DNA of 64,000 nucleotides from Tetradesmus obliquus (GCA_030272155.1 CP126194.1:4641501-4705500); one strand, 5' to 3'. Shown: positions 24,901 to 38,400, counted from the stretch's first letter. Made by a program: numbers and translations. The notes: generated from the letters alone by a model not told the origin.

Positions 24901-27140
24901 CTTTGCACGGGCAGAGCCTGCGGGTGCGGTTTGAGGCGCGGCGGGGGTCCTGCAAGGGCTGGGCGCTGCTCTGCCTGCAGGACCGTGGTGTGGCTGCGCA
25001 GGGTAGGTGCAGCTTGCAGGAAGCTGCAGCAGCGTGCAGGGTGCTGCTCCCTGCTTGATGGCAATGCCAGCCGGTGTTTCAAACACTGGCCAAGGATGGT
25101 GGGTTTGCGTACACGCTAGGATTTGTGTGGTGTGACCCAGCTCGCAGTGTCTTGAGCTGAATCTATGGTAGTCAGGGGAATCGGGGCCGGTTGTGGGCTC
25201 GTTACAGCCGCAGGGTGTGCTGCAGCGGACCAGTTTGAACGCGTATGACCAGGCACCTTTGTTGATTGGCAGGAACGCATATGATGTGAGTGGTCACGTC
25301 TGCACGCCCGCGCATGCTCGTGCGTGTGCGTGCGCTGCCTTTGCACCACAATTTGCACTTGCTGGGACTGTCGTTGCTGATTTTGTTGGTCAGCCATGTC
25401 ACACAGGACTGCTTTGGGAAGCTGTCCTCTGCCAGCTTGCTGTATGCTGCTTTCATGTGCAGCGCGGATGCAGTAAGTGCAGCGGCAGCTATTTGGGTAC
25501 TTTGTGTTGTGTTGCAAACAGGATGTGCGGCGCAACAACAGGAGGGCCATGATATTGTTGGACCGTTAGTAATTGATGTGCATGCAAGTGCACATTGTCT
25601 TTGTGCGTGCTTTGCGTGCATGTTGTTGCAGAATCGAATGGCCCGTAGAAGCATGTCGCGCAGTTTGTTACAGTGCAAAAGTCTGAGCACGTTGAGGTGC
25701 CAGCGCCAGTCTTATTTGACTGATGTGTTTTTGTGTGTTTGTTATTGATGTGCTGGCCAGCTCTAGCTGCTGCAGTTGTTTTGCGGTACATGCATGTTGA
25801 CGTGTATGCGCGTTGCATGTTTAATGCTTGGTGAGACTGGCCTCCAGCAAGTCAGCAAAGCGTGTTGACTCCTTGCCCCGTGGTTAGTGGGGCGGGCCAT
25901 GTGCACCGGCGCTGCATGTCGTTGATGTTGTAGTGCTAGGCTTACAGAGTGTCCTCTCTTCACACACAGCCGCATCAGCCTTCGTGTTTCGTGTTGCCAG
26001 TGTGTAGCATGCTGTTGTCCTCACAACAACAGCTGGGCCTGCTGAAAATAAAACCTGTCACTGCACAGGACTTAATTGTGCGCCCTCACGCTGCTGTGCC
26101 AGCGCGCGTGTAGGCGCGCACACGATTGCATTGACGCCAGGTCAAACGGCAGGCGGGCTGTGCTGGCACTGCTGCTACTTGTTTGGCGCCGCCATCTCGC
26201 TTGCCGCTGCTGTGCTCATTCAATGCCCATGGTTTTAGTCAACGGCTGGTGTTTTGGGCAGGCATCATTGTGTCGTTGCAAAGGCTTCAAGCTTAGCTGC
26301 AGTGTGACCGGGTGGCTGTCGCTTCCACCTGTTGCTTCCAGTGGTCGAGTGGTCGATCCCTGGGCTGTTCAATGCCTTGCGTGCGCTGCCTTTTGTTCAT
26401 TGGTGGTCGCGTGACATTGATGCAGGCAGGGCATCATGTCGTCTGAGCTGTTGATTCTGCTGCGATGGCTAGCGGGTGGGCGTCTAGTCTGCAGCAAAAG
26501 CTGTCTGGCTATGCGCTCATTGCGCACCACACCCGTTGCTGTTACTGTACTTGTGATTAACCAGCCGGGGGTGGTTTGGCTGTGGCAGTACTTGCTGCTG
26601 TCATCATTATGCTGCTTGCACCCTGCGGGCATGGTCTCTAGCTCTGCATGGGTGCTGATGCCGACCGCGCACTGGATTTGTTCGCGGCGTTACTCTCTGT
26701 GAGCTCGTCTTAGCGCGCCTGCAGTCATTGCGCTTTGTGCCGCGGTGGCATGATTTCATCTGGGTCGGGGCTGCCTTGCAGTTGCGCGGCATGTGCACAT
26801 GGGAGTGGGCTGATCTGGTGTTTCCCTGGTGCGCATCGCTTACCAGCTTTCACACCTATCTGTCGCTTGAGTAGCAGTATGAAGTAGCAGTATGAGCAGA
26901 AGCAGAACTGGGACCGGCTGTTTGCTGTGGCAGCACGTTGAACTTGGCTGAGCAAGCCTCAGCGGCATCATCATTGAGATGTCAGCAATCTTCCACAGCA
27001 GCTCTGTGTCAGTCTTTGGAACTGTTGAGCAGCGTTGTTGTGTGTGCAGAGTTCAAAACACTTGGACAGTTGCACAGTGCCGTGTGGCGGCGATGTGTGC
27101 TGGCAGCGTGAATACAGGCTAGCAGCTGTGGCATACTTCT

Positions 27141-27199
27141 GCTTGCATGCTTAAGGCTTGCATGCTAAGGCTTGCATGCTAAGGCTTGCATGCTAAGGC
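27141..27199. repeat. 14-bp tandem repeat, 4 copies
   Basis: GCTTGCATGCTAAG repeats four times (the first copy has one extra T). The core TTGCATGCTAAG contains the palindrome GCATGC. Confidence 0.9.
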
Positions 27200-29263
27200 T
27201 CACCGAGTGCTGCCAGGTGCAGGGGCTGGTGCCATCGTCAGCGTTGTGCGCTTGCTTTGGCTCGATCTGCACTGAGCTGTTTGGCACTGTGTGCGTGCTG
27301 TAGCTAGCTGAGCACTCGGGGACTGACACAACATTGTGGCTGCTGCGTTTCCAACACGGTTTGCTGATCATTGATGGATGTTTGACTGTTCAGGGCTGCC
27401 TGGTGGTCAGACGGCAGCACAATGAAACATTCACATGCCTGCCTACCATCAGCAGCAGCAGCAGCGGCAAAGTTGTCCTGCAAGCGGTGGGTCTGCGCAA
27501 TGCTTGGTGCACACCGCCTGCGCCTTGGTTTGAGGTATAGTTTCCCTCCTTTTTTGAAACTGCCTGTCATCTCGTCACCTGGACAGCTTGTATGTGTATG
27601 CAATGTGGACAGGTGGCGCTGTGGGAGCTGCTTGCGCCTGCAGAAGATGCGCGGCAGAATATCAGCAACTGTGATGTCCTCAGCTGTGCTTCATTGTCAG
27701 GGCAACACCTGGGTTGAATGTTGTGGATGTGCATGAGGCAGCGGCACAACGGGGTACGCTTGTCGCAGGAAGATAAGCCTGCCTTGGCGTGCCATTGGCC
27801 TGACTGTGAACGTTTTCTTTGGTGCGAGCGGCAACTCAACAACGCGGCTTTGCATGCCCTGCTATGCTCTCGAGCTGTGTACCGCCTTGAACTTCCAATG
27901 CGTGCTGTCATCTCAACTACGCAGCATGGGTGTGTGCTGCTTGTTTGATTGACGCGCACGGAACAGCACAGCATAAGGGGGTGGTGTTGCCTCAGTGTAT
28001 TGCATGCAGGGCGTGGCACTCAGGCATGAATTGCTTGCGACCTGCCTGCCTTTCTTGGCTATGAACCAACAACAGACCACTGCAGCACCTGCTCCTCAAC
28101 AGACGGAGTTGTTGGTTCTGAGCGATTGCTTCTCTGCCTGATCGAACCTGCCAGCAGGCGGCAGAGCAGCGTCTCATCTCTTTTGCCTTGCATCGGCATC
28201 ATACCGTGCGGTGCTGCGTTGTGGCTGCCACTGAACAGCGCATGGCATGGCATGCACTGGGCTTGTGGTACCCAAGCGCCTGCTGATCTCCTGTCAGATT
28301 ACAACCTGTGTACCGGATCGCTGTCTTGTTTTGTGCAGCTATGGTCGGTCCTACTCTGCTGCCAGTTGAATGGCCTGTGCATAGTATACGGCATGCATTG
28401 CTGCACGCTGCTGCCTGGCTGATGGCGGCTGCCGACATCGCATATGTTGCGGCGCCACAGCGCCAGTTGCAGTTTAGCGGGGCTCAACGGCAACGGCGCT
28501 GCGTAGGCAGATGGCTTGTCTGCTAGCTGTGGTGCTGCATGTGTGTTGTATGTTGGCCTGTGGCCTTTCTTCTGCTGCTCGCTCGCTGCGTGCAGCCGGC
28601 GACGCAGTTCAGCATCGAACCTTTTGTACTTGAGCACTGCGGGGCACACCGCAGGCAGCATTGCACCTGGCTATCACTGGGCTGTGCCTGCACCGGCTGC
28701 ATAGGCCTTGTAGGCTGTTGATACATACTTGACAATCCTTGCAGCTGCATGACACTGTAGGCGTCGCACTTGCTGTGCATGTCTTGCGGTTTGCTGGTAG
28801 TGGTATAAGGGAACTGGAGGGCCGCGCTTGGGTTATCGTTGTCACAACTTTACGATTGCTGTACTTCCACGCCTGTTTGGCCAACTGCTGCCGTCAGTCG
28901 TCTGGCGGTGGGCTCTGGCTGATTACACATTGCCGCCCGTTGGGTGAACACGCATTGTGCTTCTTTGCCCTTGAGCAGAAACCAGGTGCGCGCTTCCCTA
29001 GTGATTGCTCACACTAGCATCCACGAGGGCGCATGTGTTTGGTGCATTGCCTTCAGACACAGTTTGCTTATGGACTTGGAGAATCAGATAGTTGCACAGG
29101 CTAGCCATGCAGGCACCGTTTCCTGCTTGCATGCGGTGCAGGAGCACACTCGTTGGGTTGCGGCTGCCTGCGACTTGGTGCTTATGTAGGCCTGTCCAGT
29201 TTAGTTGTTGTGCTGATGATCCCAGCACATTGCATGCCACTGCTTCATGCTCCGTCTTGATGT

Positions 29264-29297
29264 TGTAAAGAAAGCGTTTTCATTTTACAGCATGTAA
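29264..29297 (+). terminator. paired TGTAA motifs, candidate poly(A) site
   Basis: TGTAA occurs at 29264-29268 and again at 29293-29297. These are the first plus-strand copies after the kinase stop codon, and lie about 0.6 kb before the compositional switch at about 29.9 kb. Confidence 0.4.
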
Positions 29298-31010
29298 GCA
29301 GTGTTGTGTGCTGATGGCTTGCCAGCGCGGCGGTGACCTACAGCAATAGGCCGCTCACAATATGCCGGTCTGGCTGACTCAAATTGAGCTTACAGCACTT
29401 TGCCACTCGCATTGAAAGTGAGCCACCACATAGGGTCGCGGCAATTTGGCCCCTGCAGCGCCGCAAGGGCTGCTGTTGCTGCGTTGTGTTGTGTCTTTGC
29501 AAGTGCATGCGTATTTTGTGACCTTGCCGCAGCGTTTAGGGCTGAAGGTCCCTTCACGGGTAGTTGCCAACTGGCTTTGGTAATGGTGCAGACTGGGTAT
29601 TCCAGGTGCTTGTGTCGTGATACTGGCATGCATCAGCAAACCATTGTGTGGCCTTGAAGCTTGGTGCACAACTGCACATGTTGTCTTACTTTGGTGCTGG
29701 GCACTCAGTGTTAGGTTGGCATGTGGCGGTGATGTCTGGTTTTCTCACCGAACTTGCTTAGCTTCGCATCATGTACATGCTGTGCATGCCTTTACAAGGC
29801 TGCTGAGGATGATGCGTGGCAATGGGTCTGTTGAAACATCCATCCATTGTTCTATTTACCTAAGTGGGTTAACCAATCAACGGTGATCGCGTGCACCACA
29901 AGATGCCAGGCGGCGCGCTTAGCAACTCCACCAATGTGTTGCTGCACCTGAACTTCTTTCCAGCATGAAACCGTGAGGCGGCCTTCCATCAACGATCAAT
30001 CCACTTGCAAGTGTCCCCGATTGGGGAGAAACTGAAACCGGCACAAACACCAAAACGTCGTGCCAGTGCCCTCAGCTGGCAAGTGCCGCACCAATCAACC
30101 AGTGCACCCGATCACTGCGTCTGTCAATAGAAGAATGGCACCACCGCCGCCATCTCCAATGTAATTGTGCAGTGCACTCTGCGTGGCATGCTTTTGCGTT
30201 TACCTCAGCCTGCGGCCTCATGCATGCTGCATGTATGCAGATAGGACGATTCTAAGCATGGTAAAAGCATCACTGCGCACCTTACAAGCAATGCTGGTCC
30301 AGAAGCCCCATGTGCAGCATGTGCAGCGGATGCCTGCTAGCCATGCTGACGCTGCGTGCCCGCACAAGGAATCAGACAGGTGTTGCGTGATGTACCGCTG
30401 CGACCAAAAAGGTAAGAAACACACCCAAGAGAAATCGCCGCTGGCACCCTGTACAGGTCCCCATCCCACCACACATTCCACTTGACCATCATGTGTGAGT
30501 CACAGATCTCTAGAGCGAAGCCTTCACGGGGGCTGCGGCAGCCACCTGCCTTCACCGCAGCATGTGTCTCACGCCAACTGCGGCAGCAGCTGCTAGTGCA
30601 CCCACACTTGAGATTGCACAGGTGACCTCGTGCATGATAAGTGCAGACACTGTGACGCTTCTGACAAGCTAAAGAACGGCCCAGTAGCTCATGCCGATTG
30701 GGCTTCATCATGCAGCATGCACGTGTTTAAATGCTCTACTATGTCATTGTCTGGCCTGGTCTGGCACAACAAATGCTATGATGCTCTCAATGCCATGATG
30801 CATCCACATCAGACTGCCAAGCTATGTACAGGCTCAGTCTGCGGCAGCTGTGCCACTTGTTCCAACAGAGAAGCACAACACTTCAATACGTTTGTGCAAC
30901 CACAACACAGGCCAAGCTTCACACTGTCAGCGCACGGCACCAACATGGCAACAGCAGCACGGTGTGTCTCTCACAAGCAGCCACATGCCACAGCTAGGTG
31001 CTGCTGTCCT

Positions 31011-31139
31011 ACTGCCAGCCTGGCAGGCCACGTCAGCACTGCTGCCAGCCTGGCAGGCCACGTCAGCAATGCTGCCAGCCTGGCAGGCCACGTCAGCACT
31101 GCTGCCAGCCTGGCAGGCCACGTCAGCAATGCTGCCAGT
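31011..31139. repeat. 30-bp tandem array with internal palindrome, 4.3 copies
   Basis: Unit CTGCCAGCCTGGCAGGCCAC plus GTCAGCAMTG. CTGCCA and TGGCAG form an inverted repeat in every unit. Alternate copies read CACTG or CAATG, so there is a 60-bp higher-order period. One frame would encode repeated LPAWQATSA, but no gene context supports translation. Confidence 0.9.
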
Positions 31140-32489
31140 GAGCCACACACCTGCCGCAGGCCTGCCTGCAGCTCACTGCAGAGCAGCTGCACTCCTCGCC
31201 TCAACAGCATGCATTGAAAGTTGGATGCAACTGAAGTTTCAGTCGACTGCAGTGCGGCCGACGCTGAGACGCGTAGTTGCGCACGCACTGCCAGCTGTAG
31301 GTCAGCTTCTGGCCACTCACATGCAGCACTGGCAGTTGCAGCATGCCTAAATGCAGCCCTGACACCCCAAATACTCTGTGGATCGACGCACGCACCTCAA
31401 CCGCTGCCACGTGCACAAGAGGGTGGCACACTGCTGCTCCGTTCATTCCCTGTCCCTCAGTCCAACACGCAGCCTCTGCGGCAGGGACAGAGACCCAGCG
31501 CTGACGGGCATAACTAGTAAACCATGCATTTGTTGCAGAGCCGCGCACAGCCAGTGGCGCCTGACACGGGCCGAGGCATTGAATGCCTGTCTACCGATCT
31601 TTGTATATATCAGTGCTGTGCGCATACAACACTGTCGGCATGCAGCCCAGAGCCCCACAGGCTTCCCGCCGTGTCGCTGCTCTGCCAACAAGCCGACATG
31701 CACTCTCAGCCACACTTCAGGAGAGCGTGGTCAGCTATATGCAATGCTGTCATTCAGTTGCCAAACGCACTGCCGCATTCTGTGCAGCAGTTGTTCAGCA
31801 AAATGCACGTCACCGATCCTAGATGTACTGAGCCCAAGACGCCCCATGCAGCACTGATGCTGGAAGTCCTTGCGCCAGTCCTACCTGATGAACAACAGCA
31901 AGGTGCTGGCTGTGACTGACCAGCCCAAGAGGTCAAAGCACTGAACCCAAGACGCCCCATGCAGCACAGACGCTGGAAGGTGCAGTGTCAAATCCAATGC
32001 TGTTTAAGTACTTGAGCTGCTGCACTTGCAGCACATCAGCTCGCCAGAAGTGTCTGCTGGAACCCGTCAATACTATGCACCACGACATGTATGCTGTGTG
32101 CTCTGCAGCTCTGCAGGAAGATACCAGCGGGCTGGCCAGCATTGCATGACAAACAGCAGCAGCTCATGTATGTGTGAGAAACCCAAACTCCAGGAGCACA
32201 ACCACAACCCAGCTCGCAACGCCCTCGTTACATGGGGCACACAGATCAGGGACACCCTGCATGCACGTGTGGTGCAATGTTTGCTACCATTCTGTAGGTC
32301 CATTGAGTGCTGTGAAAGAAAGGCACACCCCAAGACTGTCATGCCATGGCCTCATTTTTTAGTTGACATTGAAGAGTAGAGAATCTGAGCGTGAACTGAC
32401 AACCGTAACGTTGTGCAAGAAGCAGTGCTTAGCCAAGAAGACACTACCGGTGCGATCACCTGCTAGCATGCATCAGTGCCAGCTGCAGC

Positions 32490-32494
32490 TTACA
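32490..32494 (-). terminator. TGTAA poly(A) signal after the multi-pass membrane gene
   Basis: TTACA on plus, about 175 nt beyond the minus-strand stop at 32669. Another copy at 32716-32720 lies inside the last coding exon as modelled. Confidence 0.35.
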
Positions 32495-32668
32495 TGGCAT
32501 GCCTTTGATTGCAAACTGCAACACAAACAAACAACATCCCCCTTACCCAACTCTACTGCAAGCACCCTACCCGCCAACTGGCATGCACTCTATCCGTGCG
32601 CAGCTCAATTGGCTTGCCTTTGATCACATGCATACAACAACCCGCGATGCGACTGAACTGCAAGCCCC

Positions 32669-34546
32669 CTACTCAGCTGTCACCCCTTGCAGCCTCAACA
32701 GATGCGGCCCCAGCTTTACAAGGCCGAGCAGACTCACCATTGTCAATGCAAGCACGCACTGAGCCAGTGCAGCGACAGGCATGTGGAAAGCATCCTGCCA
32801 CTTCCAATCATCACTCCCCAGCACACCAGTGCCCCTGCTGTTGCCGCTGCTGCCTCTGGCTGTGCTGCTGCTGCCAGTTTGCTGCAGCTGCTGCTGCTGT
32901 ACTGCGCCGTCTGCTGCGAGCAGCTCCTGTGCGTAGAACTGCTTGCGCAGCCTTAGCTCTAGGAGGAACCACACCGGCAACGGCAGCAGCACCCCGCACA
33001 CCAGCAGCATCAGCATCACCGTGTGGTGGCACACGCCCATGTCACCCGCGACCCTGCCGGCAGACGTAACAGCCTCCGTAACATTTGTAACAACCCCGCC
33101 CCCTGCCGCCCAATGGGCAATCTCAGAGTCCCCAGTGAGTCCAAGCAGCATCAGCAGCGCTGAAAGCACCTTGCGGCAGTGGCCCCACAAGCTGTGCAGC
33201 ATGAGCAGCATTGCAGGGTCCTTGATAAGCCAGCTGCAGCTGCTGAGCACGAGCCGCTGATGGTACACTGCAATGGCTGCTAGCTGAGCAGCTAGCTGCA
33301 GCCAGAAAGGCAGCGGCAGCACAATCGAGTACCTGCAGCAGCAGCCAGCAGCAGCTACAGGGGTAAGCGGCAGTGCCTGCAGGCAGGTTTGACCAGCTGA
33401 GTTTGCGGTGTTAGTATCAGTTGGTGGTGATTCCGGCACAAAACTTACATCACTCATGACATGCAGGATGCTGTTACTGCGAGCTCTTGCTGTGGTATAC
33501 CCTGCAGCTGGGTGACGCGCCAGTGCACTCACCACACCAAAGGGATGATGCCAGTCTTGTAGAAGAGCCGCATCGTGGCTGCGGCCTCCGTGGTGCAGCT
33601 AGGCACGAGTGCTGCTGTCACGGCTCGCCCACCAACAAGCAGGCAGGCCACGCACAGCGTCCTGTGCCGCAGGTAGAATGAGCTGTGTCTCCACAGCAGC
33701 CAGCCATGGCTCAGGTGCAGCAGCCAGCTCAGCAGCACCAGCCAGATGCAGTCCCACCTGCCCTGGTTGAAGACCACGAGAGTGCCTGCGCAGTGCAGGA
33801 GCAGCAGGAACGCATGCATGCATGCATTTCAGGGATGGCTTTGACTAGGGGTGCTGGAAACTGGCGTACTAGTATTGGCTGGCTGCACTCCGTTTGCAGA
33901 GGAGCCAGTGCAGATGCGTGCGTAGCATGTATTAGATGATTTGGTTTCTGCTGCCGTGGTAAACAGGGGCTGCTAGAGGTGCTCCAGCAGCTGTGCTCGA
34001 GCAATACACACTGCACACAGCGCAAACTGTACAGGCATGCCTCCAATGGCACACTCATCTGCAAGCTGGCTTCATCAAAGGCAAGTAAGCTTGGCTGGAT
34101 TCTTGAGTGATGATGTGGCCGCGCTCAATTTGTAACATGGGGCTGCAGGTGTATGGTCGCCCTGCTGCCTCACCTGGTGCCAGTTGTAGTAGGCAGGTGT
34201 ACAGGCCGATCGTGTCAAAATAGACACGCTTCTGCGCGTAGAACAGCTGATACTTTGTCTCAGTAGTTGCATCCGCAAAAGTGAGCAGAGGGCCCAACAG
34301 GGCAGGCTTCATGCCAGGCTGCCGTGCTGCTGCTGCTGCTGCTGCTGCAGCAGCAAGGCTGCTGCTGTTAGCTGGGATGTGTCCTGCTCCAGTGGTACCT
34401 TGCACTGCCTGCAAAGTGTTGCCACCACTGCTTCTGCTTCTGCTTCTGCTGCTGCTGCTGCTGCTGTTGCTGCTGCTTCTGCTGCTGGCGCTTCTGTTTG
34501 CAAGCTGTGGTGGCGTGGCCAGTTTGACGTTGTCTCCTGCGTGCAT
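32669..34546 (-). CDS. unknown multi-pass membrane protein
   Basis: I do not recognise the family. Three exons close in frame to 429 residues: 34174-34546, 33533-33785 and 32669-33332. The first about 75 residues are Ser/Arg-rich and poly-Ala, then a conserved-looking stretch (KYQLFYAQKRVYFDTIGLYT). Hydrophobic segments lie near 137-157 (WLVLLSWLLHLSHGWLLW), 166-183, 210-232 (PFWLQLAAQLAAIAVY), 249-273, 314-335 (LLVCGVLLPLPVWFLLEL) and about 390-415, so five or six membrane helices are likely. A Gln/Ser-rich loop lies between the last two. A strong donor (ATG|GTGAGT at 32743) sits inside the final exon, so the true C terminus could be spliced to an exon further left that I could not identify. 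The mix of exposed aromatic residues and helices suggests a sensor or transporter, but this is unproven. Confidence 0.65.
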
Positions 34547-35436
34547 GCAGTGGTTTAGAGGAGTGCTGACAGTGCTGGTGCAGTGCTGGTAGAGCCCTTA
34601 CTCTGAACATCTCCCTCTAAAACGACCCTTCGAATCAATTTAAAGCAGGGCAGGCAACCATGATGCATAACTAAGGAGCAGACGAAGCAGCAGCAGCACC
34701 CTTGGCAAGGGTCCCTTGCTGAGGGAGTGCCCCCGCAGCCGGTATGTGCTTTAAGACTCACAACGGCGTCAATGACGAGCCTTCACCTTCAAAGAAGATG
34801 CTCCCCGCCCGGCTGCCTTCAACCAATAATCAAGTGAGACTCGAGCGTTGATTATGGGCTGACCAAAGCAGAATGGCGACATCACAATCGAGCAGGAAAT
34901 CTTCGCGCCTTTACGTCGATCCTACAGGTTACCTCAAACCCGTGACGGGCGATGCCGTTGTGGTTCAAACCATGCACCCTGAAAATCAGCCGCGACGTGG
35001 AGGAACGCAGTGAGCCTGTTGGTGCTGCTCTGACCTGCTGCAAGCCTTGGAAACATAAAGCTGAGTATCGATATACGATTTACCCCAGCGCAGCAAAATA
35101 TGAGTGCTCCATGGCGCACCTACCCATGATCTGCAGCGGTTCACCCCAGCTGTCATCGATCACCCTGAAGGCATCGAGTCAAGCAGACCTGAATGTTACA
35201 CTACGCTGTCAGTTTGTGATGTGTATGAGCCACACCAGTCTTCTTCACGCAGCATGCTGCCCTGGTGACCCCAGCAACAGATCAGGCCTGCAGGCCTGAC
35301 AGGCCTTAGAGCAGTTGGCTTGTCGCCAAGCACGGACGCAGAGATCATGCACCCTAGCAAATGCACTCCATGCAGCTGTACACCAGCTCACTGCCTGCAG
35401 CCGACAGCAGCGACAGCTCCGCCGCGCCGTCACCAC
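34547..35436. other. intergenic, tandem minus-strand genes
   Basis: 890 bp between the Sec16-motif gene and the membrane-protein gene. A minus-strand TGTAA at 35196-35200 is the likely poly(A) signal of the former. The stretch 34750-34930 is the probable promoter of the latter, without a clear TATA box. No ORF of note. Confidence 0.4.
35196..35200 (-). terminator. TGTAA poly(A) signal of the Sec16-motif gene
   Basis: TTACA on plus, about 240 nt past the minus-strand stop at 35437. Confidence 0.4.
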
Positions 35437-38400
35437 TCATAGCGCAAGCTGCTCAAACACAGCATCAAGGTTCATGCCGCCAGCCCTGAACGTGTCAGCC
35501 ATGGTCTCTGCTTTGTATTGCGTCTCCCCGAACATCTCCAGCAGCTCCACGTGCTCAGCCTGCTGCTGCTGCTGCTGCTGCATTGTGCCGCTGCCGCCGC
35601 CAGCAGCTGCATCCTCGTCATCTGCTGCGAGCTCTGGAAGTTGCCAGAAGAGCCAGTCGCCGTAGCCGATAAAGGTGTCCCGGTTTGCAATGACGCTGTC
35701 ATCTTCAATAGCCACGCTAGCCACACGCTGACGCATGCGCTGCCAGCACTTGGGGTACTCTGCACATACATACACATCATACAGACAGACGAAAAGGAAA
35801 GGTAAGTGCAGGCAGCCAGAGTAACACGAGGATGCAGCAAGTCATTGTGAATGGCTGGCACAAATAGGCAGCGCAAGCGCATGCGCAGAAAACACGTTCA
35901 ACACAGTGAGCCGAGCACAAGGACCACGGACACCCACCACCCGGCCAAACCACCCAACACATGGTGACGTCCATGCCCCAGTGAAAAATATATGCAAAAA
36001 AAAGGAAACACAATTGCCGAGTGTTTCACAGTTAGGGTGCTGCAGTGATCATGGCTCCACCCACCTGGTGCAACCGCAGCTGCTGCAGCATCGCCATCTC
36101 CAGCAGCAGCTGCATCTCCAGCCTGATACTGCTGCTGCCCGTCAGCTGCATCTGCGGCAGCAGCTGCTAACGCAAGTTCCGGGTACAGATCATGGCCAGG
36201 CTCCAGCTGTGCATTGGCAGCAGCTGCTGCCACCTGCTCATCGACCTCCCAGCCGTCACCATCCCAGCCATCAGCGGCACCGCCAATCCCTGCTGCTGCT
36301 GCTGCTGACTCAGCTACACCCGCGGCAGCAGCAGCAGCAGCGCCAGCCGCCTCATCCTCGTGCTCCTGGATGATGCGGCTGAGGGCGCTGCTCACGATAT
36401 GCCGCGAGGCTGCTGCTGCCGCCTTGGCGGTGTTGGGCTGAGAGCCGCCTGTGCTGCCTGACAGCGACACCCTGGCTGAGCGCTGCTGCTGCTGCTGCTG
36501 CTGCCGCTGCTGCTGTTGGTGATGATGGTGGCTTTCCTGAGCCAGTGCTGCTGCTTGTGCAGCTGCGCTGCTGTCGGCACTTGGCCGGGCCAGCTGCTCC
36601 GCTGGCACCTCCAAGGCATTGAAAGCATCAGCATCGGCATCCCAGGCAGATGCTGCTGCATCAGCTGCAGCTGCTGTGGCAGTGTCCAGCTGCTGCTGCC
36701 CTTCGATGCCATCACCCCAGAGGCCAGCAGCAGTGCTCGCAACAGCAGCCGCTGCTGAGTCACCAGCTGCTGCATCACCATACGCCACGGCTGCTGCTGG
36801 CTGCTGGCTGGCTTGCACATTGGCTGGCATCTGCTCTAGCTCTGAACCCCAACCCTGCAGGTGTTGCTGCTGGTGCTGCTGCGGCTGGTCGAGCGACGGG
36901 TGCTGCTGCTGTTGCGGCTGCTCTGGCTGCTGCTGCATCTGTTGATCCGGTTCCAAAGGCTGCTGGTGCTCATAGCCTTGCTGCTGCTGCTGGAAGCCTT
37001 GCTGCTGATCATACCCTTGCTGGTAGCCCTGCTGCGCGTACCCCTGCTGTGCATTGTACTCCTGCCACTGTGCATAATACTCTGGAGGGTACTGATACGC
37101 TGCATTGGGATCTGGCTGCACTTCACCAGCAACACCTGCAGTTCCGTAGTACTGTGCATATTGCTGCTGCTGCTGTTCTACCTGCCAGTTGCTGCCATCG
37201 CCGGCTGCTGCGTCCTGGCCGCTGCCTTCAACCCACATAGATGTAACCTGCTGCTGCTGCTGCTGCTCTGGTGCTGCTCCAGCGCTGCTGCTGCCCAGGG
37301 CATCTGCTGCTGCTGCTGCCGCTGGATCACTGCCATCTTCCGCTGTTGGTGGCAGCGGCATGAACTTGCTAGTGGGCGTGGGCTCCTCCCCAGGGCTGTG
37401 CCCCGCCACAGCATACGCAGCATCAGCAGTGACCGCACGAGCCGGCGTGCATGGCGGCGCAGCCGCCTGCTGCTGCTGCTGCTGGTTGTGGTGCTGCTGC
37501 CAGTCCGTGTAGTTGCTGGCCTGCGAGAGGCTGGAGTCGCCCGGGCTTGGTGGCGCTGCTGCTGCTGCTGCTGCGCGGCCTGCTGCTGCGTGGCTGGGCA
37601 TGTGCGCTGGCTCGCTGGCGCTGGGCTTCATGGAGCCTGCCGGCAGCTTGCGGCGGTGCTCCATCTGGCGATACCAGAAGGCTGCAGGCGCACGGCACAG
37701 CAGATGGCAGCAGAGAAGGGGGGGGGGGGCCAGAGGTCAGCAAACATGCAGCCCCGCATGGCTAGTGCAGTGCAGACAGTAGGGCATGGGGATGACAACA
37801 GACAACAGAGCGCAGCAATGCCAGCGGGGGAGGGGGAGTGTTACAGATGGGCAGGGTCGGGACACAAGTAGCAGGGCCACGCAGACGTGGCGTTGCACAG
37901 CCCGCCAGCACTATCAACGCGGCAATGCTTGTCTGCTGTGTGAGGCGTGCTGCCAGTATAATACAGAGTGCTGTAGCAGCATCCTACCAGGCAGCTGCAC
38001 GCTACCACCGGCAACAACAATACTGTGCCTCGACTTCCGCAACACACACAGCAGCACACCACAGCAAGCACAGCCAACAGCCGCTGCCTCCATGAATGCA
38101 GCAGCGTCAATTACTGTTCCTCACCTTCCCGCTTCTTGGTGGGCGTCAGCGCCTCCTGCGCCTCCTGCTCTCGCGCGCGCTGCATCTCAAACTCCTCATA
38201 AGGCGTCTGCCGGTTCAGCTTGCCAGGCTGCTTGAAGTGCAATGCACGCCAGTTCGTGTTCACCAGCTGCATGTTCAAAAACGCATCATATGGGTGCGTG
38301 CGCTGCTCATGCCCATGCTGCTGCTGCTGCCATGGCGGCGAGCCAGCACCGCCTGCCATGCTGCCAGGGCCAAACAAACGGTCAGCGCCCTTGCTTGCTG

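Larger units (their letters stand above)
24770..29263 (+). other. T+G-rich region after the kinase, no TGTAA; probable long 3' UTR or non-coding transcript
   Basis: No ORF here shows domain similarity or consistent splicing. The plus strand is T+G-rich throughout, like the introns of the kinase gene. Reading every line, I found no TGTAA on the plus strand between the stop at 24769 and 29264. Short tandem repeats occur at 24816-24900 and 27141-27199. Whether this is one very long 3' UTR, another non-coding transcript, or simply intergenic DNA cannot be decided from sequence. Confidence 0.4.
29298..32668. other. intergenic, switches from T+G-rich to A+C-rich near 29.9 kb
   Basis: No gene is supported. 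To about 29880 the plus strand is T+G-rich; from about 29890 to the end of the membrane-protein gene it is A+C-rich. It holds the 30-bp palindromic tandem array at 31011-31139. Minus-strand TGTAA occurs at 32490-32494 and 32228-32232. Confidence 0.45.

Noticed and set aside
28299-28661. 120-codon minus-strand frame with a basic, plausible-looking start region
   Set aside because: No family resemblance, isolated, and the strand is opposite to the composition bias of the region.
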